DNA of 64,000 nt from Clarkia xantiana subsp. parviflora (GCA_036873135.1 JAPTYO010000007.1:12568763-12632762), one strand, 5' to 3'. Positions 46,840 to 59,834 are shown, counted from the stretch's first letter. Numbers and translations are program-made. Notes: a model not told the origin generated them from the sequence alone.

Positions 46840-47825
46840 TTCTGTTCTCTCCGTTCCTCTTCTCTCCAAAAGCGTCGAAGACGAATTTAGAGAGAGAGAG
46901 AGAGAGAGGAAGATTAAGATGAAGCGCCAATTGAGAAGGAGTGGATGAGAGACCTAGAAGTTATAGAGAAGGGAAAAAAGGCTTCATTTCAATTTCAATA
47001 ATAATAGAAGAGAACTGTGGGGTTTGTCAGCACGTTTGGCGCCACCATCATCTCCATGTGAGTTATGGTCCACTCTCATTTCTTTTCTGGGAATTTTGCC
47101 TTTACAGCTTTGTTAGGCCGGTCCTCTTCTGTTCCAGCAATAGCATGGGGTTCTTCCATTTTTTTTATTAGCTCTGATGAAACATTATATCCTTCATTAC
47201 CTGCCTTATCAAGAACCAATACATCAAGAACCCATGCTATTGCTTGGGCCGCAGTCCTTGTGATACCGTGGCCCGTGGGTGCATATGCAGATCAATCCCT
47301 TTAGTCATACTACTGCTTGTGTTTAATTTTTTTCCCCTTGAAAATGATGGCCAAGTTCTTAACAATGATCATTGGATTCCATAAACTTTGTCTGCAGAAC
47401 CTTTCTATAGTGCATTTACCGTATTAATTGTTGATTTTTAAGTTAGCAAGTTATATGCCAAATCGTTATGACTTTTGGCCAAAAAAATCGTTAAATGACT
47501 TGCAAAGATGAAATTTCCCCCAAAATTTGATAGGCATTGATTTGAATCTTGAATGTAGAACATATTATTTGGCAAAAAAAAAAAAAAAACAGAAAAAAGA
47601 AAAACAAAAAAACATAGTTGCTAGTTATTTGAAAGCTTGCTTTAAATTTCAACTGTTTCTTTTGAGGCATGTACATGCATTTCTCAGTTGCAGCTACTTC
47701 TCCTTTTGTTGAGCATCGATGTTGCTTGAACTTAAAGTATCAGTAATCTGTTGGTAGATTCTTTGGATCTTGATTGAATCAGTACTGAATGGGACTTAAG
47801 AAGTGGTCTTGCTTGTTAGTTGAGG
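46840..47825. other. Upstream region of the AG-peptide gene and intergenic DNA
   Basis: A (GA)n-rich stretch at about 46888-46910 lies in the probable leader of the AG-peptide gene. Beyond it no gene is recognised. One micro-insertion lies at 47461-47501 and a longer GGC+A run at about 47571. Confidence 0.5.
47461..47501 (+). mobile_element. Micro-insertion TTGGCC+A with direct repeats AATCGTTA(AA)TGACTT
   Basis: AATCGTTATGACTT (47461-47474) recurs as AATCGTTAAATGACTT (47486-47501), with a 2-base indel. The insert is TTGGCC plus five or more A. Confidence 0.65.
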
Positions 47826-47829
47826 GAGT

Positions 47830-49140
47830 TAGTGTGCAGAGGCGATATGAAGAGTCCAGCCGTTGGGTCATTGTTACTGATTAAGTGTGCTCTATGTCAT
47901 TTATAAGGTGGAGTCAGCTTGAGCAATCTATCGAACACCTAAAATGCTTCTTCCTTTTCTCCTCCATCTTCTTCTTTTATTCCTTACAGTTTCTGTACCT
48001 AACATTGGTATTAGAGTACTAGTTTTGTTGCAACTTACAATCTAGATAACTCATCATTTAAATGATTGTTTCCAATCATTTGACGAGTTATAGATATTTG
48101 TTTTACCAAACTAATAAAGATAAGAGATTGAGTTTAATGATGAAAGATGTTACTTCCATCAAGTCTTCGGCATCATCACCTCCCTCTCCGTTCGGTGATC
48201 TGCCATGGCTGTAACTTGGAACCAGGAAGCAACCTAGGTAAAACAGACGTTGAAGGACCTTGACAAGACCTTGCAACGCTTGGAAGCAGCCAATGAACAG
48301 CATCACAAGTCATTCAGGGATATCCAATCACTTCTTAGTGCGGTTGTGCAGCAGCAGTCAGATCCTTCTCAGCTTGCCATCGTCGGTAACAGCTGACTCT
48401 TCAGCAGATGAATATCATTGTGATGAAACGACAGATGCAGCAATGCTGCGATACACAGTGATTTACCTGGAAGGGGATGCTCACTATTGGCATCAGTCGC
48501 ATATGAAGACGTGACATTTGTTCGCTGCAATCACCAGATGATTTTCGGATGCATTCGGATGCATTGTTCGAAGATGATTTTCGGATGCGTTGAGTACTCT
48601 TTTTCAGCTCAGAACCTTGGAAGATCATTGCAGGCAGTTTGTAGCCTTAGTCAATAAGGTGAGTATCTTTCTACTACGGATCCTGGTGAAAATGTTCAAA
48701 CCAAAGACGCTGCACAATGCCTATTCCTTGACAAGATTGCAGGAGATACCAACGCTGCACGATGTCTATTCCTTGACAAGATTGCAGGATATAACCAATG
48801 CTGCATTGTCGCAAGCTCGAGATCTGCATTTATTGCAGTTCCGTCGTCATGTTTTACTTCTTCGATTCGAGGATCACTCCACTGGCCAAGTTTGCTTAGT
48901 GGAATGATTCTAGTGTAAGGCAAAGTTTGCTCCGGGACATAAGTGCAAGAATCGAGGGAAAAGAATGCGAGCTGAATGGTACTTGTTCTACTAGTGTTCG
49001 GTTGAGAAGAAGCACTTCAGGTGTTCGAAAGATAGCTCAAGCGGACTCCACGCTAAATGGCATGGATCACAGTCATATAGTTACAACGACCCAACGGTCA
49101 GACTCCTCATATTTGCACAGTAACTCCCTCAACTAACAAC
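47830..49140 (+). mobile_element. Retroelement remnant with primer-site-like and gag-like sequence
   Basis: At about 48005, attggtattagagta resembles the tRNA-iMet primer site that follows many LTRs (TTGGTATCAGAGC). Downstream, one frame gives VIYLEGDAHYWHQSHMK (about 48462-48510), like the YLEGDA-W motif of Gypsy gag. A local repeat cgctgcacaatgcctattcc / cgctgcacgatgtctattcc lies at about 48708 and 48750. Frames are short and broken. Confidence 0.55.
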
Positions 49141-50144
49141 TGCGACCCTAAGTCCCTCCCTAAACACGAGTCGTGATATTGTACGAGTTGAACTGGATTG
49201 GGTGGTGCATATATTACTTGCTTCTTTTTTCTATTACGAGCAACAATAGATTAAATTGTTTTCCCAAAATTTCGGGTATTTCTGGGTTTTCTTAAGGCAC
49301 TTTGAGTTATCTACTCTGACCCTAACTAATCTGGGAAATCTGTTGGACTGTTGTTGAATTGAAATGACTTTCAATTGTTATTTGAGAGTCATGAATTTTG
49401 GAGCCTATATCTTTAAATACTAAAGGAATAATTTTTCAACGGACTTGGACTTATATCGATAGGGTTCTTCTTTCTGAAAGGCTTTTAAATTGTCCTATTT
49501 AAGATTTCCTTGACACAGCTGATTAAAATAAAAAATAAATTGATTTTGATAAATTCTGCTACAGCGATGCAGAGTGAACATTATTGTTATGGTTAGAGGT
49601 TAAATGTCATAGATACATATATCTATGTTAATTTAGTTTTGTGCCTCCTCAGGAACCTAACAAGCTTTAACTTTTTTGCTTATATTGCAGGAGCTGGACT
49701 CCCAGGCTTCTAAAGCCTACATGTTGCTTTCCAATTCCTTCTGTTGATTGAATACGTGAAGTAAAAATCTCATCATCCAAACTCTAACTACCTTCTCAGC
49801 TTAAAAATCATTCTCGTTTAAAAGTCCCCGCTCAGGTTAGTTGCATAAATTTTGTTCCTTTTCTTCTTTAGAGTGAATATGTGAATATCTGCTACTCATT
49901 TTGTTGAGCCTATTCATTTGAATTCCTCTGTGATAGTGATACCTCTTCTGTTTGTTACTTTGTTAGTACATTATGCACACTGCATGAAACAATAAATCTA
50001 TGTGTTTCATTTTTCTTTTCTAATAGATAGACCAATACAAGAGCAGATACGAAAGCACAAGAACTGTTTAAAAGTAGACACGATGTTACGGGCTGTAATT
50101 AGTTTAAAGAAAGAGGCCTTTTTGTTCAAAGAAGTGTTGGAGGT

Positions 50145-50466
50145 TTCTTGTTATGGGTCTGGATAATAGGGGTGGATTGATGGCCGAACTCGTTGAGGGG
50201 AGAACGAACCCTAATAACTAAACTAGATAACTAATAGCTGAAATAACTTAAATTTTCTGCTTATCGTTTTATTCATAAACCTATCCTTTAAATAGGACTA
50301 GACCAGTACAATATAAGGAGATAAGATATTCGAGCAGATAACAATGGGAAATAAAGTATTTAACTCTATCACTAATTATAGATAAAATATATCTAATCCT
50401 ATCACTAATATTATCCTTAATAATAATAGATAGTATCCTATATCGGATATATTTATCCGTAACATT
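50145..50466. mobile_element. Possible solo LTR
   Basis: It starts TGTTGGAGGTTTC, holds a tcctttaaatagg-type promoter block and TA-rich repeats, and ends near CCGTAACA. The TG...CA borders fit an LTR, but no target duplication was found. Confidence 0.35.
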
Positions 50467-50824
50467 TCCGGGTACTGACCGTGTTCATGAGCTTTTCCAT
50501 GTGATGTCATGGACCTAGTTCATATCACTATTTACCCAAAAAAAGTAAAAAATTGAAGAAGATATTGTTTTGGTGTTCTTGATTATTAAGCTAAAACTAG
50601 TAAAATAGATGAGAAATTCAGCACCTGCTGCATGTGTAGCTTCATGTGTTTCTTGTATTTGACATGATTTAGGATAATATCTGTTTGGATACATGGACCA
50701 CTCTGCCCCATGTCCTTAAATTGCATTTCATGCTCTGGAGACAGTTCAATTCATGTCGTGGAGCCGACATGGTGGTGATTTACTGTTAGCAAAACAAAAC
50801 CTCAAGGTGACCTTTCATGAACAA

Positions 50825-51056
50825 TGTCTTGTGTTTGTACTGTTTTACCCTAGTATCTTTGCTGCTGCTGCTGTTAGAATCAGAAAGTTTGATCCCTTTT
50901 CATATTTTCAATGATTGATATTAAGTTACAAGCTAGGTTATGTCTTGTGTTTGTACTGTTTTACCCTAGTATCTTTGCTGCTGCTGCTGTTAGAATCAGA
51001 AAGTTTGATCCCTTTTCATATTTTCAATGATTGATATTAAGTTACAAGCAAGGTTA
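50825..51056. repeat. 116-bp tandem duplication
   Basis: 50825-50940 and 50941-51056 are nearly identical; the only difference I see is agctaggtta versus agcaaggtta at the end. Each contains a short GCT run and ttcaatgattgatattaag. The near identity means a recent event, or a possible assembly artefact. Confidence 0.95.
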
Positions 51057-52763
51057 AGTCGGCCGTGCATAGGGATGCTCGCCATTGCAGTGGTTTGATA
51101 GGGGTCATAAATATAACATTCACGGGTATAGCAGAAACCACACTACTATTAAGAATTCTCTTTACTTCTCTTGATGCAAAAGGTATCACCTTTCCTTTGT
51201 CTAATGGACCCTTCTAATCTTAACTCTGAACAAGCACGACATGGGTCCCATGTTAATCCCAACCTGTGATACTAAATCACCGTTTGTTTTCATAATTTCA
51301 TTTTACTTATTATCGTTGATATATGGAACTAGAATACAAAAAAGTCTCTATTCGAAAAAACAGTTACTTGTTGCTTCAAAACTGTCATCATCGTTCATTG
51401 AGAGACAGAGAGATGATACTGTGTTATGGATTATTAAGCGTAAAATTTAGTAAGGATGGGAGGAGGAAGCACATTGATGCAAAACCCTCACTGAACCCTC
51501 CCAACGGTTAAAGAGGCAAGGTGGGGACTTGACATAACAATATGGGACATCCAAATCTTATTGCCCATCAAGTTGGTAGGTCCCATCTGATCATGACTAA
51601 TCGGTTCCCCAAACGCCCGAAAATCTTGCACACAACACCGAATCAAACTCATTTGAATGGAGGGAAGCAGGAAAAGGAAGGTTCTTCAACTGTACTTACC
51701 CTTGCTTTAACTTTGGAAATACCATAGTTAGATGTCAACTATAAAGCATTTGGATTATTTAAAGTTCCATTGGTTCAAAAGATTTAAGCCTGATTTTACC
51801 CTCCTCAGGTGAGCTTAGACCAGTTTATCTTGAGTCTAAGTTTTGAAAAATGGGTTTCCTAAGGTTGGTCCCATTTGGTCTGCTGATACTTGCTTTGGCT
51901 CGACTCGAATTGAATAGAATCCTTATCCACAATAATCGGAGGGAAGGTAGGACATATAAGCCAACATTGGTATTCACTAAGGGTGATACAAGTTGAGTCA
52001 GTATATAACATACAATACTGATCTGGTATGCAGTATTTAAATATAGAAACACGGGTCTTATTTTTGACTGTCATAGATTTATCGATTGTCATATGCCTTG
52101 TCAGCTATATCACAATAATTGAACATTTTCTTGAGAAAGAGAGATAGAAACTGAGGTTCGTGCATGCATGAAAGGTGGAGTAATGCTGCTCATACATTTC
52201 GTGGTGCTATTGAATGATACTTTCAGATTCTGGGTGAATGATATGTTTTTTTAGGGACCCCATCCTTTATTAACTTCCTCAGCCTGTGTTTCAAAATTTT
52301 GTCTCTACTCTGCTAGGATCTGTGGAAAATATTGTATTTATTGCTGTACATATCCAAAGGGATGCTGGTTGCTGGGCTTTGATTAGCATATTTATGTCTT
52401 TGATTCTTCATCATTTCTAGGCTCGACGATTTTAAATAAGAAAGAAGGATGAATAAAACAAGGGGTCTGCTTGATCCTTGATTGTGTCTCAGATTCTTCG
52501 TTGTTATTTTCTTTTTAATGACAAGAAGCTACCCGGAGAAAATATTCAGTAAGATTGGTACAGGCTAGGTTAACATATGACATTCAATAGTGATTTCAAA
52601 TGTCATATTTAGGAGAAAACCTAGAAATTTTGAAATTTAAAGTGAAGTTTACTGGCATAATGAAAAAAAGTTACTTTTTTATGAATATATATATATAAAA
52701 TAAAATGATTGAATACTGTAATTAAAAATTACTAATGGAACCATAACATTGTTCAATATTTAA

Positions 52764-52802
52764 ATGTACAACTTTAGCCAAAAAAAAAAAAGTTATGTAC
52801 AA
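52764..52802 (+). mobile_element. Micro-insertion CTTTAGCC+A12 between ATGTACAA repeats
   Basis: ATGTACAA lies at 52764-52771 and again at 52795-52802, separated by CTTTAGCC, twelve A and GTT. A second ATGGC+A11 run follows at once, without a clear repeat. Confidence 0.5.
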
Positions 52803-53536
52803 ATGGCAAAAAAAAAAAATCGGTTATACGCATATCAGCTATACCAGACTCACTGAATATTACATGAAGGTGGTTTTCAATTGTTAGATTTGATTTGGAA
52901 GATCAGATGTTATGTAACTTTGCAAAGATTTCACCTTCATAATTTACTTTTTTTCATATTGCATTTCTTTTTCTTGATGGATTTTTGTTTTGCTGCAAAT
53001 GGACAGTTAAACCAACAATATTCACAATTTTGCTGCTAATAGAAAAGCACTTATGGACCCTTGCTGTTTCTTTGAATCTGAAGAGAAGTTATAAATTATC
53101 TTTTTCAGTAGCGCAAAAGGAGTTTGCTGTCTGTTACTCTCTTTAATATCATACTGCATTTAGCATACATCATTTGAGTCTTCTCTTATGGTCCTTGCTC
53201 AAGGCAATAGCTGCAGATTGTGTCATCATAGGAGAATGTGGATAATATTAATGGGAAAAGCTGAAGTTCTCTGATTTATGATGGAATTTAGGATACTTTT
53301 ACTGTAAAAGCAGCCTTTTTGAAGAGATTGGTAATTTGTTCACAGATAGCTAGTTTTCGAAAAAATCTTCTTATTTTATTTTTCTTTCTTTAGTTATTGA
53401 AGTATCTTTAATTAGAAAAGAGAGTTGGATTTCATATCTGACTTTGTATAGTCCAATGTTTTATGGAATGAGGCTCTAAATATGGAAAGTGCTTCTGTTG
53501 GACGAGCAATGCAACAAAGTAAGAAATTTAGACAGG

Positions 53537-53572
<36 letters not shown>

Positions 53573-55194
53573 TAATTTTGGATTCAGTTGACTATCTCAC
53601 TTGATCACTTTGTTCTAGAAAAAGTAACTCTTTTTGCTTTGAGTTTCACACCTTTTTAGTAGTTTCATTGTTGGACACGAAACCTCTAAACTCTAAAGTT
53701 CACATTCCAAAGATATTGAACTGCAATCTGATGATTCTGATTTGGTAACAAAATCCCAGTTATCTCCAGGGAGGCCTATAGGGACAAGAGTCTAGAGAGA
53801 GAGGGGGGAGAGTTGGTGGAGATGGTAAATGTGATAGAGACAGAAGAAAGTGCTGATTTTTGTGTCTGTAGAAGAGGGAAATAACAACAATGCTACAACA
53901 TGTGAAACTTAGTGTGACAATGGAAAATTTTAACATTTTTGGAAAACGTTGATCTTACACGATCATTTCTTTTTCTTGAAAATATAAGTTTTTCACTTTC
54001 ACTCTTGAGTTTCACATTCCGCTATGAGTTTTAATACCCTAGAATTTTTTCGAGAAATGAATTGGTATGCAAAAAAAAAAAAAAAAAAAGTGAAAAGGTG
54101 CCAAAACCAAGGAGCTCTCTCCTTCCATCTCCACTGAGCTTTACAAATTACAACTACTACCATCCCTTTCTTTCTCTAGAAATGGCAGGGAAAATAAATT
54201 AGGGCACAGAAGGCACGAGATGCTGTATCTGCACATTGAAGGCCCTACCCTTTATTAAGGACATTAAGTTGCAGAAGTTTGCCCCTCTTTCTCCTCCCCC
54301 CTTCATTTAAGTTACCTTACAGCCACTGTTCTCCTTGGTCCCCTTCTTAATTATCTGTTCCTTTTAGTCCCCAGAAATTCTATTCTCTCATTCTCATGCA
54401 TATAGAAAGATTTTATTATTAATGGTAAGAGAACATATCCTAAATTTCGACTCTTTCTACTGTCATGTTTTAATAAAGAATTAGAACATCTGCTTCTCTG
54501 CATAACCCTCAACTTGGCACAAATCCCACAAAACTAAAATAACAAAAATATTATTTTGTTAGGATTGCAGAAGAGAGAAGTTTAATTACCTAAATGATTA
54601 ATTAATGGTTCAAAACTCAATATAAGAATGTGAGATAGAATAAATTCACAATTGTACTGGCTTGAATTTGCACTACCTGCAATAGTGAGTGGGAAATCAT
54701 CAATCATTGCTCCACTTGAAATCCTGGTTGTGCTAGAAGGATTCTGTTGCTGCTGTTTTTACACGATTTGTGTATGATGATCTTAATTCACCCCAACTAA
54801 CTAATGAAAATAGTATGTGGACAATATATGATAGCATCTGATATGAAATTAGAAGAGAAAGTGAAAGGTAATGAATGCTGTAGAGACAATTAATTTGCTT
54901 CAGACATACTGGTAAATACACTGTATTTCTGCGGCTTATATTTGCCATAATTTTTAAAAACAATTCTTCGAGTTCAAAATTTGCACCCATACACAATGGA
55001 AGGAATTTTCTAGAATTATTGAGGATAAAAAAATGATATTTCCTGCAAAAAAAGGTGCCTTAATCAATAGTTCCTTGAAATAGTAAAATCATATAGTGTA
55101 CTGATCAAGTTTAGCTTGTTATGTGGTCGGTGATTCGCAACTAGTCAGGACAATCTCATCTTTGAAACTCAACCCTCAGTTGGTTCCGCTCTAG

Positions 55195-55232
55195 GGTATT
55201 TAGTTTTCGGCCAAAAAAAAAGGTATTTAGTT
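55195..55232 (+). mobile_element. Micro-insertion TTCGGCC+A9 with 11-bp direct repeats
   Basis: GGTATTTAGTT lies at 55195-55205 and 55222-55232, both perfect. The 16-bp insert is TTCGGCC plus nine A. Confidence 0.75.
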
Positions 55233-55255
55233 ATCTGGTTCAGCTTCATGTTGCA

Positions 55256-55257
<2 letters not shown>

Positions 55258-55300
<43 letters not shown>
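55258..55300. repeat. (AT)n microsatellite
   Basis: An AT run of about 20 units lies roughly 700 bp upstream of the SPCH start. Confidence 0.95.
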
Positions 55301-55304
<4 letters not shown>

Positions 55305-55602
55305 CGTTCAAGAACTCCATCTAAACTTGCTGCTCCCATTATTGGTGAAGATGGGTTCCAAAAGAAAATAAACACTTTTTGAGAAATTACTATGAAACTG
55401 ATTACTATTTTTTTGAATAATATGCATATTAGCTGCTATGATGGTCAAATTATTGTCTTCTCTTTTACCATAATCTGATCATTTGCTATCTATTTAAGGT
55501 GGTGCAGTCATTTATAGCTCTGGCGTTTGCTATCATTAGTCCTCCATTAAAAAGAGGAAAGGGAAAAGAAGTGAGATCCCTTCTTCAGTTCCCAGTCCCA
55601 TC

Positions 55603-55690
55603 TTTATATAACTTGTCTTCCTCTCTGTCTCTCTCTTCACTCTTCTAAGTTCTATCCATCTTTTACTTTCTCTCTCTAAGTAAAGGCAGC
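55603..55690 (+). promoter_or_regulatory. Probable core promoter and leader of SPEECHLESS
   Basis: A TATA box (tttatataac, about 55603-55612) is followed by a CT-rich stretch (tcttcctctctgtctctctc), typical of plant leaders. It lies about 365 bp upstream of the chosen ATG. Confidence 0.55.
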
Positions 55691-55976
55691 AGCTGCATCA
55701 AATCCAACCCTAACGGTTCTCTGAGATGCTCTGTGGTCTCAGCTTTTGTACGGTGGCAGAACCACCCTGACCTAGCCGTCTGTGCTTCCCATAACGGTAA
55801 CTAAACCTCCTTTCGGATCCAGAAAGATCCATTCTTGATGGTGATGGTTTAGTCCCTTTCATAAAAAAATTTCATTTGTTGACATCCTTTTGTTTTCTTC
55901 ATAAACCCAACAACCACTCCATTTTTGCGTTCTAAAACTAGAAACCCTCAAGAATACGCAACTGCTAATTTTGAAC

Positions 55977-58222
55977 ATGATGGTTGACAATGATTTAAGT
56001 GACCTTTTTGAGGAACAGCCTGAATTCGTCGACACCAATTTCGGGGGACCCGCTTCCCCTGATGACCTCTTCAGTATCTTTGAGAGCCTCGACGCCGAGT
56101 TGACTCGGTTGGACGGCCCTCAGAAGCAGTCATTGAGTTCAGTCTTTCACGAGTCGGAGACTGAACTCGAGTTTGAGACCGTTTTGGCATCTCCAAGCAG
56201 GTGCAAGAGGCCGAAGCTCAATAGCGGCTCGGCACCGATTGATGGGCAGCAGAGGGTTTCACATATCACGGTGGAAAGAAACCGGAGGAAGCAAATGAAC
56301 GAGCATTTAACTGTTCTTCGGAAGCTGATGCCTTGCTTTTACGTCAAAAGGGTAAGTTTTTTTCTATCGAAAACACTTGTTTAACTTATTTTTCTGTGCT
56401 TGAATGGTACTTATCATAGTTATGGTTGTTCATGATGAATGTATCCTTAAATGCTTGGGGGTCCAGAGCTGATATGTGTTGTGTTGATAGATTCTTTGTG
56501 CTTCACTAATCTTCATGCATACAGAATGGTACCTGTAGAAAGTTTCTTGTCTTCATTCACTCAAACAGCATGTTACTTATATGTCAGCATAAATTGCGCC
56601 TCACCATAAACTATATCTATGAGTAAAAGATTGATCTTTAATTTAGTTTGTTCCATGAGGGGGCGTGGATTTTGATTATTGAACGATAAAAAGTTGGAGT
56701 TACAAAGTAGTTTTTGAAGTCATCTTGATGTTATTTGAATTCATGGTATTTGCATGATTTGGTACTACAGAAGATATTCAGCAAGTATGATATAAGCTAA
56801 ATTGCATACAATATTGATTTGACAAGCAGTATTTACCTAGTTGTAGCTTTTTACAAGATTAGAAGTTACTTTTGATGCTGCTTTTTTACTGAGTACTCAT
56901 CACTAACTCTATTGAGTGTAGGGCGACCAGGCATCGATCATTGGGGGTGTAATCGACTACATTAACGAATTACAGCAAATCCTGCAATCCCTGGAGTCGA
57001 AGAAGCAAAGAAAAGCATACACCGAGGGTGTGCTGAGCCCGAGTCCTGTCATGAGCCCCCGACCTGCAGGCATGACTCCTACTTCGATTATGAGCCCACG
57101 CCTAGTCATGACCCCGAGCCCTAGACCCTCACCACTTAGCCCGAGGGCAAAACCCCCACTAAGCCCTAGACTCCCCATTAGCCCAAGAACCCCACAACCC
57201 ACAAGTCCTTACAAGCCAAGGTTACAACAACAACCGCCTTCCCCATCCCCGACTTCTTTGTCGGGCCCCACCACCAATGATAGTGTGGCCAATGAACTCG
57301 CTGCCAACTCAAAGTCGGACGTTGCTGACGTGGAGGTCAAACTGTCCGGGGCGAACCTTCTTTTGAAGACGGTCTCGTCTCGAATCCCTGGACAGGTTCG
57401 TTATAGAGATGTCGAATCTGATGAGATCTAATTTGGTATCCAAAAATGATATTTTTACTGAGCTTGCTACTGCTACTGTTTTTAACAGGTGACGAAGATC
57501 ATCTCCACTCTGGAGGAGCTATCACTTGAGATCCTCCAAGTGAACATTAGCTCTGTGGATGATACTGTGGTTAATTCCTTCACCATCAAGGTAAATACTT
57601 ATCAGACTCCAGATTACATATAGTTATTTAAATTTGAATTTAGAAAAGAAAAGAAAAAGGAGAATGGTCACGTTGGTACATCATTATCATCATTACCATC
57701 GAAAGACACACTACCTTTGCTGAAATCTATGAAATCGCTGTCTGCTTTTATTACTCTTGCTGCTGCACATTTATTGAGTGTATGCTCCTCTTGTCTTTTA
57801 TTGCTATCCTTTTTAAAGCTTACCTTATTATTATATGTACGGTTGGTTGTATTTACAAATTATTATTATTTTTAGTAGATTCTCCTACAAAAACAGCAGT
57901 CAAAAACTTCTCAAACTTTCTTTTCGTAATACCAAAAACAAAAAAACTCGAAAGATTTGAGCACAGTTTGATTTTGTTTTGGAATCCAGATAGATTCTAC
58001 TTAACTTAACAGTCAAGACCAATAACAACTTTCTGAGTATGTAATTCTTTTTAAAAATAGATTGTGACAATTTTATATATGTTTCTGGAATTGGGTATCT
58101 AATGAGAGCTGCATTAAATGTACTTGTTTGTATTGGGACCATCCAAAATGAAGATCGGAATTGAATGCCACCTCAGCGCCGACGAGCTTGCTCATCAGAT
58201 CCAACAGACATTCCAACCTTGA
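55977..58222 (+). CDS. SPCH: bHLH transcription factor SPEECHLESS
   Basis: This is the nuclear master regulator of entry into the stomatal lineage, acting as a heterodimer with ICE1/SCRM. Exons 55977-56351, 56922-57395, 57489-57590 and 58154-58222 join in frame (1020 nt, 339 residues). The bHLH (about 96-150) has [16 protein letters not shown] and, across the exon 1/2 boundary, [15 protein letters not shown] proline-rich MAP-kinase target region (about 160-240) with about fifteen SP/TP sites follows, matching the SPCH-specific insertion absent from MUTE. The C-terminal ACT-like domain (about 262-337) has [16 protein letters not shown] and [12 protein letters not shown], ending QQTFQP. The start may be ATG 55977 or 55980. 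The last intron's acceptor (AATGAAG|ATC) lacks a strong pyrimidine tract but restores the conserved frame. The TATA and CT-rich leader are just upstream. Confidence 0.95.
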
Positions 58223-58694
58223 AGAATCTCATGCTTCTTTCTTAACTAGGTTTCTCCTAACTTCTTCTTCTTCCCGGTAATTATGAAAATGTTATTATAT
58301 CTTACGTGTTGATGATGCATGCATGTAAGATTAGCTAGCTAGCTAGCTTGCTAGGTCGATAGAGACTACTTTTACTGGTGGTAACTTTGTATTTGAGTTT
58401 AGAGGACTTTATTTTACTATTGTAATCGTGTCTGATCATTTATTGAAGTTGGATTAATTTGAATTTGATTTTTTTTTTCACTGTTTTTAATTGTAACGTA
58501 CGTCTTCATAGTTCTTCGAGTGGCATTTTGTTGACATTCGCGATTTTGTATACTCCTTAAAATTAAATATGGAAGGGTAGCTATATAGCTGGATTATGGA
58601 CCATTCTAATTCGAACTCAAAATGTGCTCTCAATGATCTAGCCTCATTTAATATGTTCTTGAATTTAGCGAATATTCTAGATGGCCCACTAGAA

Positions 58695-58737
58695 TTAGTA
58701 GTAGTGTTTTTTTTTTTTTGCCCGACAAGTTAGTAGT
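58695..58737 (-). mobile_element. Micro-insertion CTTGTCGGGC+A13 between TTAGTAGT repeats
   Basis: TTAGTAGT lies at 58695-58702 and 58730-58737. The insert, on the minus strand, is CTTGTCGGGC, thirteen A and CACT. The repeat is short and itself repetitive. Confidence 0.45.
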
Positions 58738-58953
58738 TAGTACTTAGTACTTATAGTGTTTGATTGGCCAAAATAATAGTTTTTTATTTTATGATATAGT
58801 CGTATTATATATTTTATATTCAGTGAGTGCCTACAATCTCTACATAAATGAGGATTATTATTAACTGTCGTTGCATTAAGAGAGAGGCCACAATACATAT
58901 ATAGTAATTAATATTTTATAAACTAAAAAGGGCGGAAATACTAGTTTATCCAG

Positions 58954-58998
<45 letters not shown>

Positions 58999-59512
58999 TA
59001 TATGTTCATATGTGTCTATTAAGAGGACAGTATGCTTAGTATGTTTATTAGACATTTAAAATAATTTCACTCGTAACCAAATCAGTTTGAGACGAGTACT
59101 CGATGTGTCATCATACATGAATCTGGAGCACCACTCGTATTGATTAATTATGTGCATTGATTAATTATGTGTGTTATACAATATCAAGAATAAAACGTAT
59201 ATCTTAATAAACTTCTAATTAACTTATTTTTTTATTAAAACTTTTAATGAACTTGAACTTAAAGAGTAAATGTTTTCGACATTAAAAGAGTAAAAAAGAC
59301 AGTACACATCCTCTTGTATCACAATCGCTATCGCCATTTCCACCGTTATTTCATTTATATTTATTCCTTGATTAGATTGTTATTTGACATTAAAGGATAA
59401 ATCACCTACACTTGTAGCATACTTATTATTCCTCGTTTAGACTAATCTTCACTTATATCATATTAGCTTATAAAAGGTAAATTGCTGACTAAGATTTTTT
59501 TCTATTCTCAAG

Positions 59513-59547
59513 ACTCATCGAATATGGATAAAAAAAAACTCATCAAA
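59513..59547 (+). mobile_element. Micro-insertion TATGGAT+A8 with 10-bp direct repeats
   Basis: ACTCATCGAA (59513-59522) recurs as ACTCATCAAA (59538-59547), 9 of 10. The insert is TATGGAT plus eight A. Confidence 0.5.
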
Positions 59548-59834
59548 GTTTGAATTCAAGAACTCTAATTAATATTAATGGATAAAACGCTAAACTGCTG
59601 AATCCTATTTGTAGATCAACAATTACTTTCTGTAAATTAATTTTATTAAAAGACAATAACGCCCCTTAGCACATTTACAAAATTACCCTTCTTATATTAC
59701 ACTACTAAACCGAATGAGAATCGACCGTAGAATTCCGGACCTTATTCTTTTAAAGAATTTTCGTCCAGGTTTTTAATTTTTATCCTTAAGTAAAGCCAGC
59801 CCATTGGGCGGGCTATGGTATGGTTGTTTTGCCA

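Larger units (their letters stand above)
51057..55600. other. Long upstream region of SPEECHLESS, no gene recognised
   Basis: I find no convincing coding exon. The content is AT-rich with an ATT microsatellite (about 53539-53571), an AT microsatellite (55258-55300) and two micro-insertions. SPCH promoters are long in other plants, so regulatory sites may be spread here, but I cannot assign them by eye. Confidence 0.5.

Noticed and set aside
47065..47304. Short frame upstream of the AG-peptide gene
   Set aside because: No recognisable domain, no splice context and no family resemblance.
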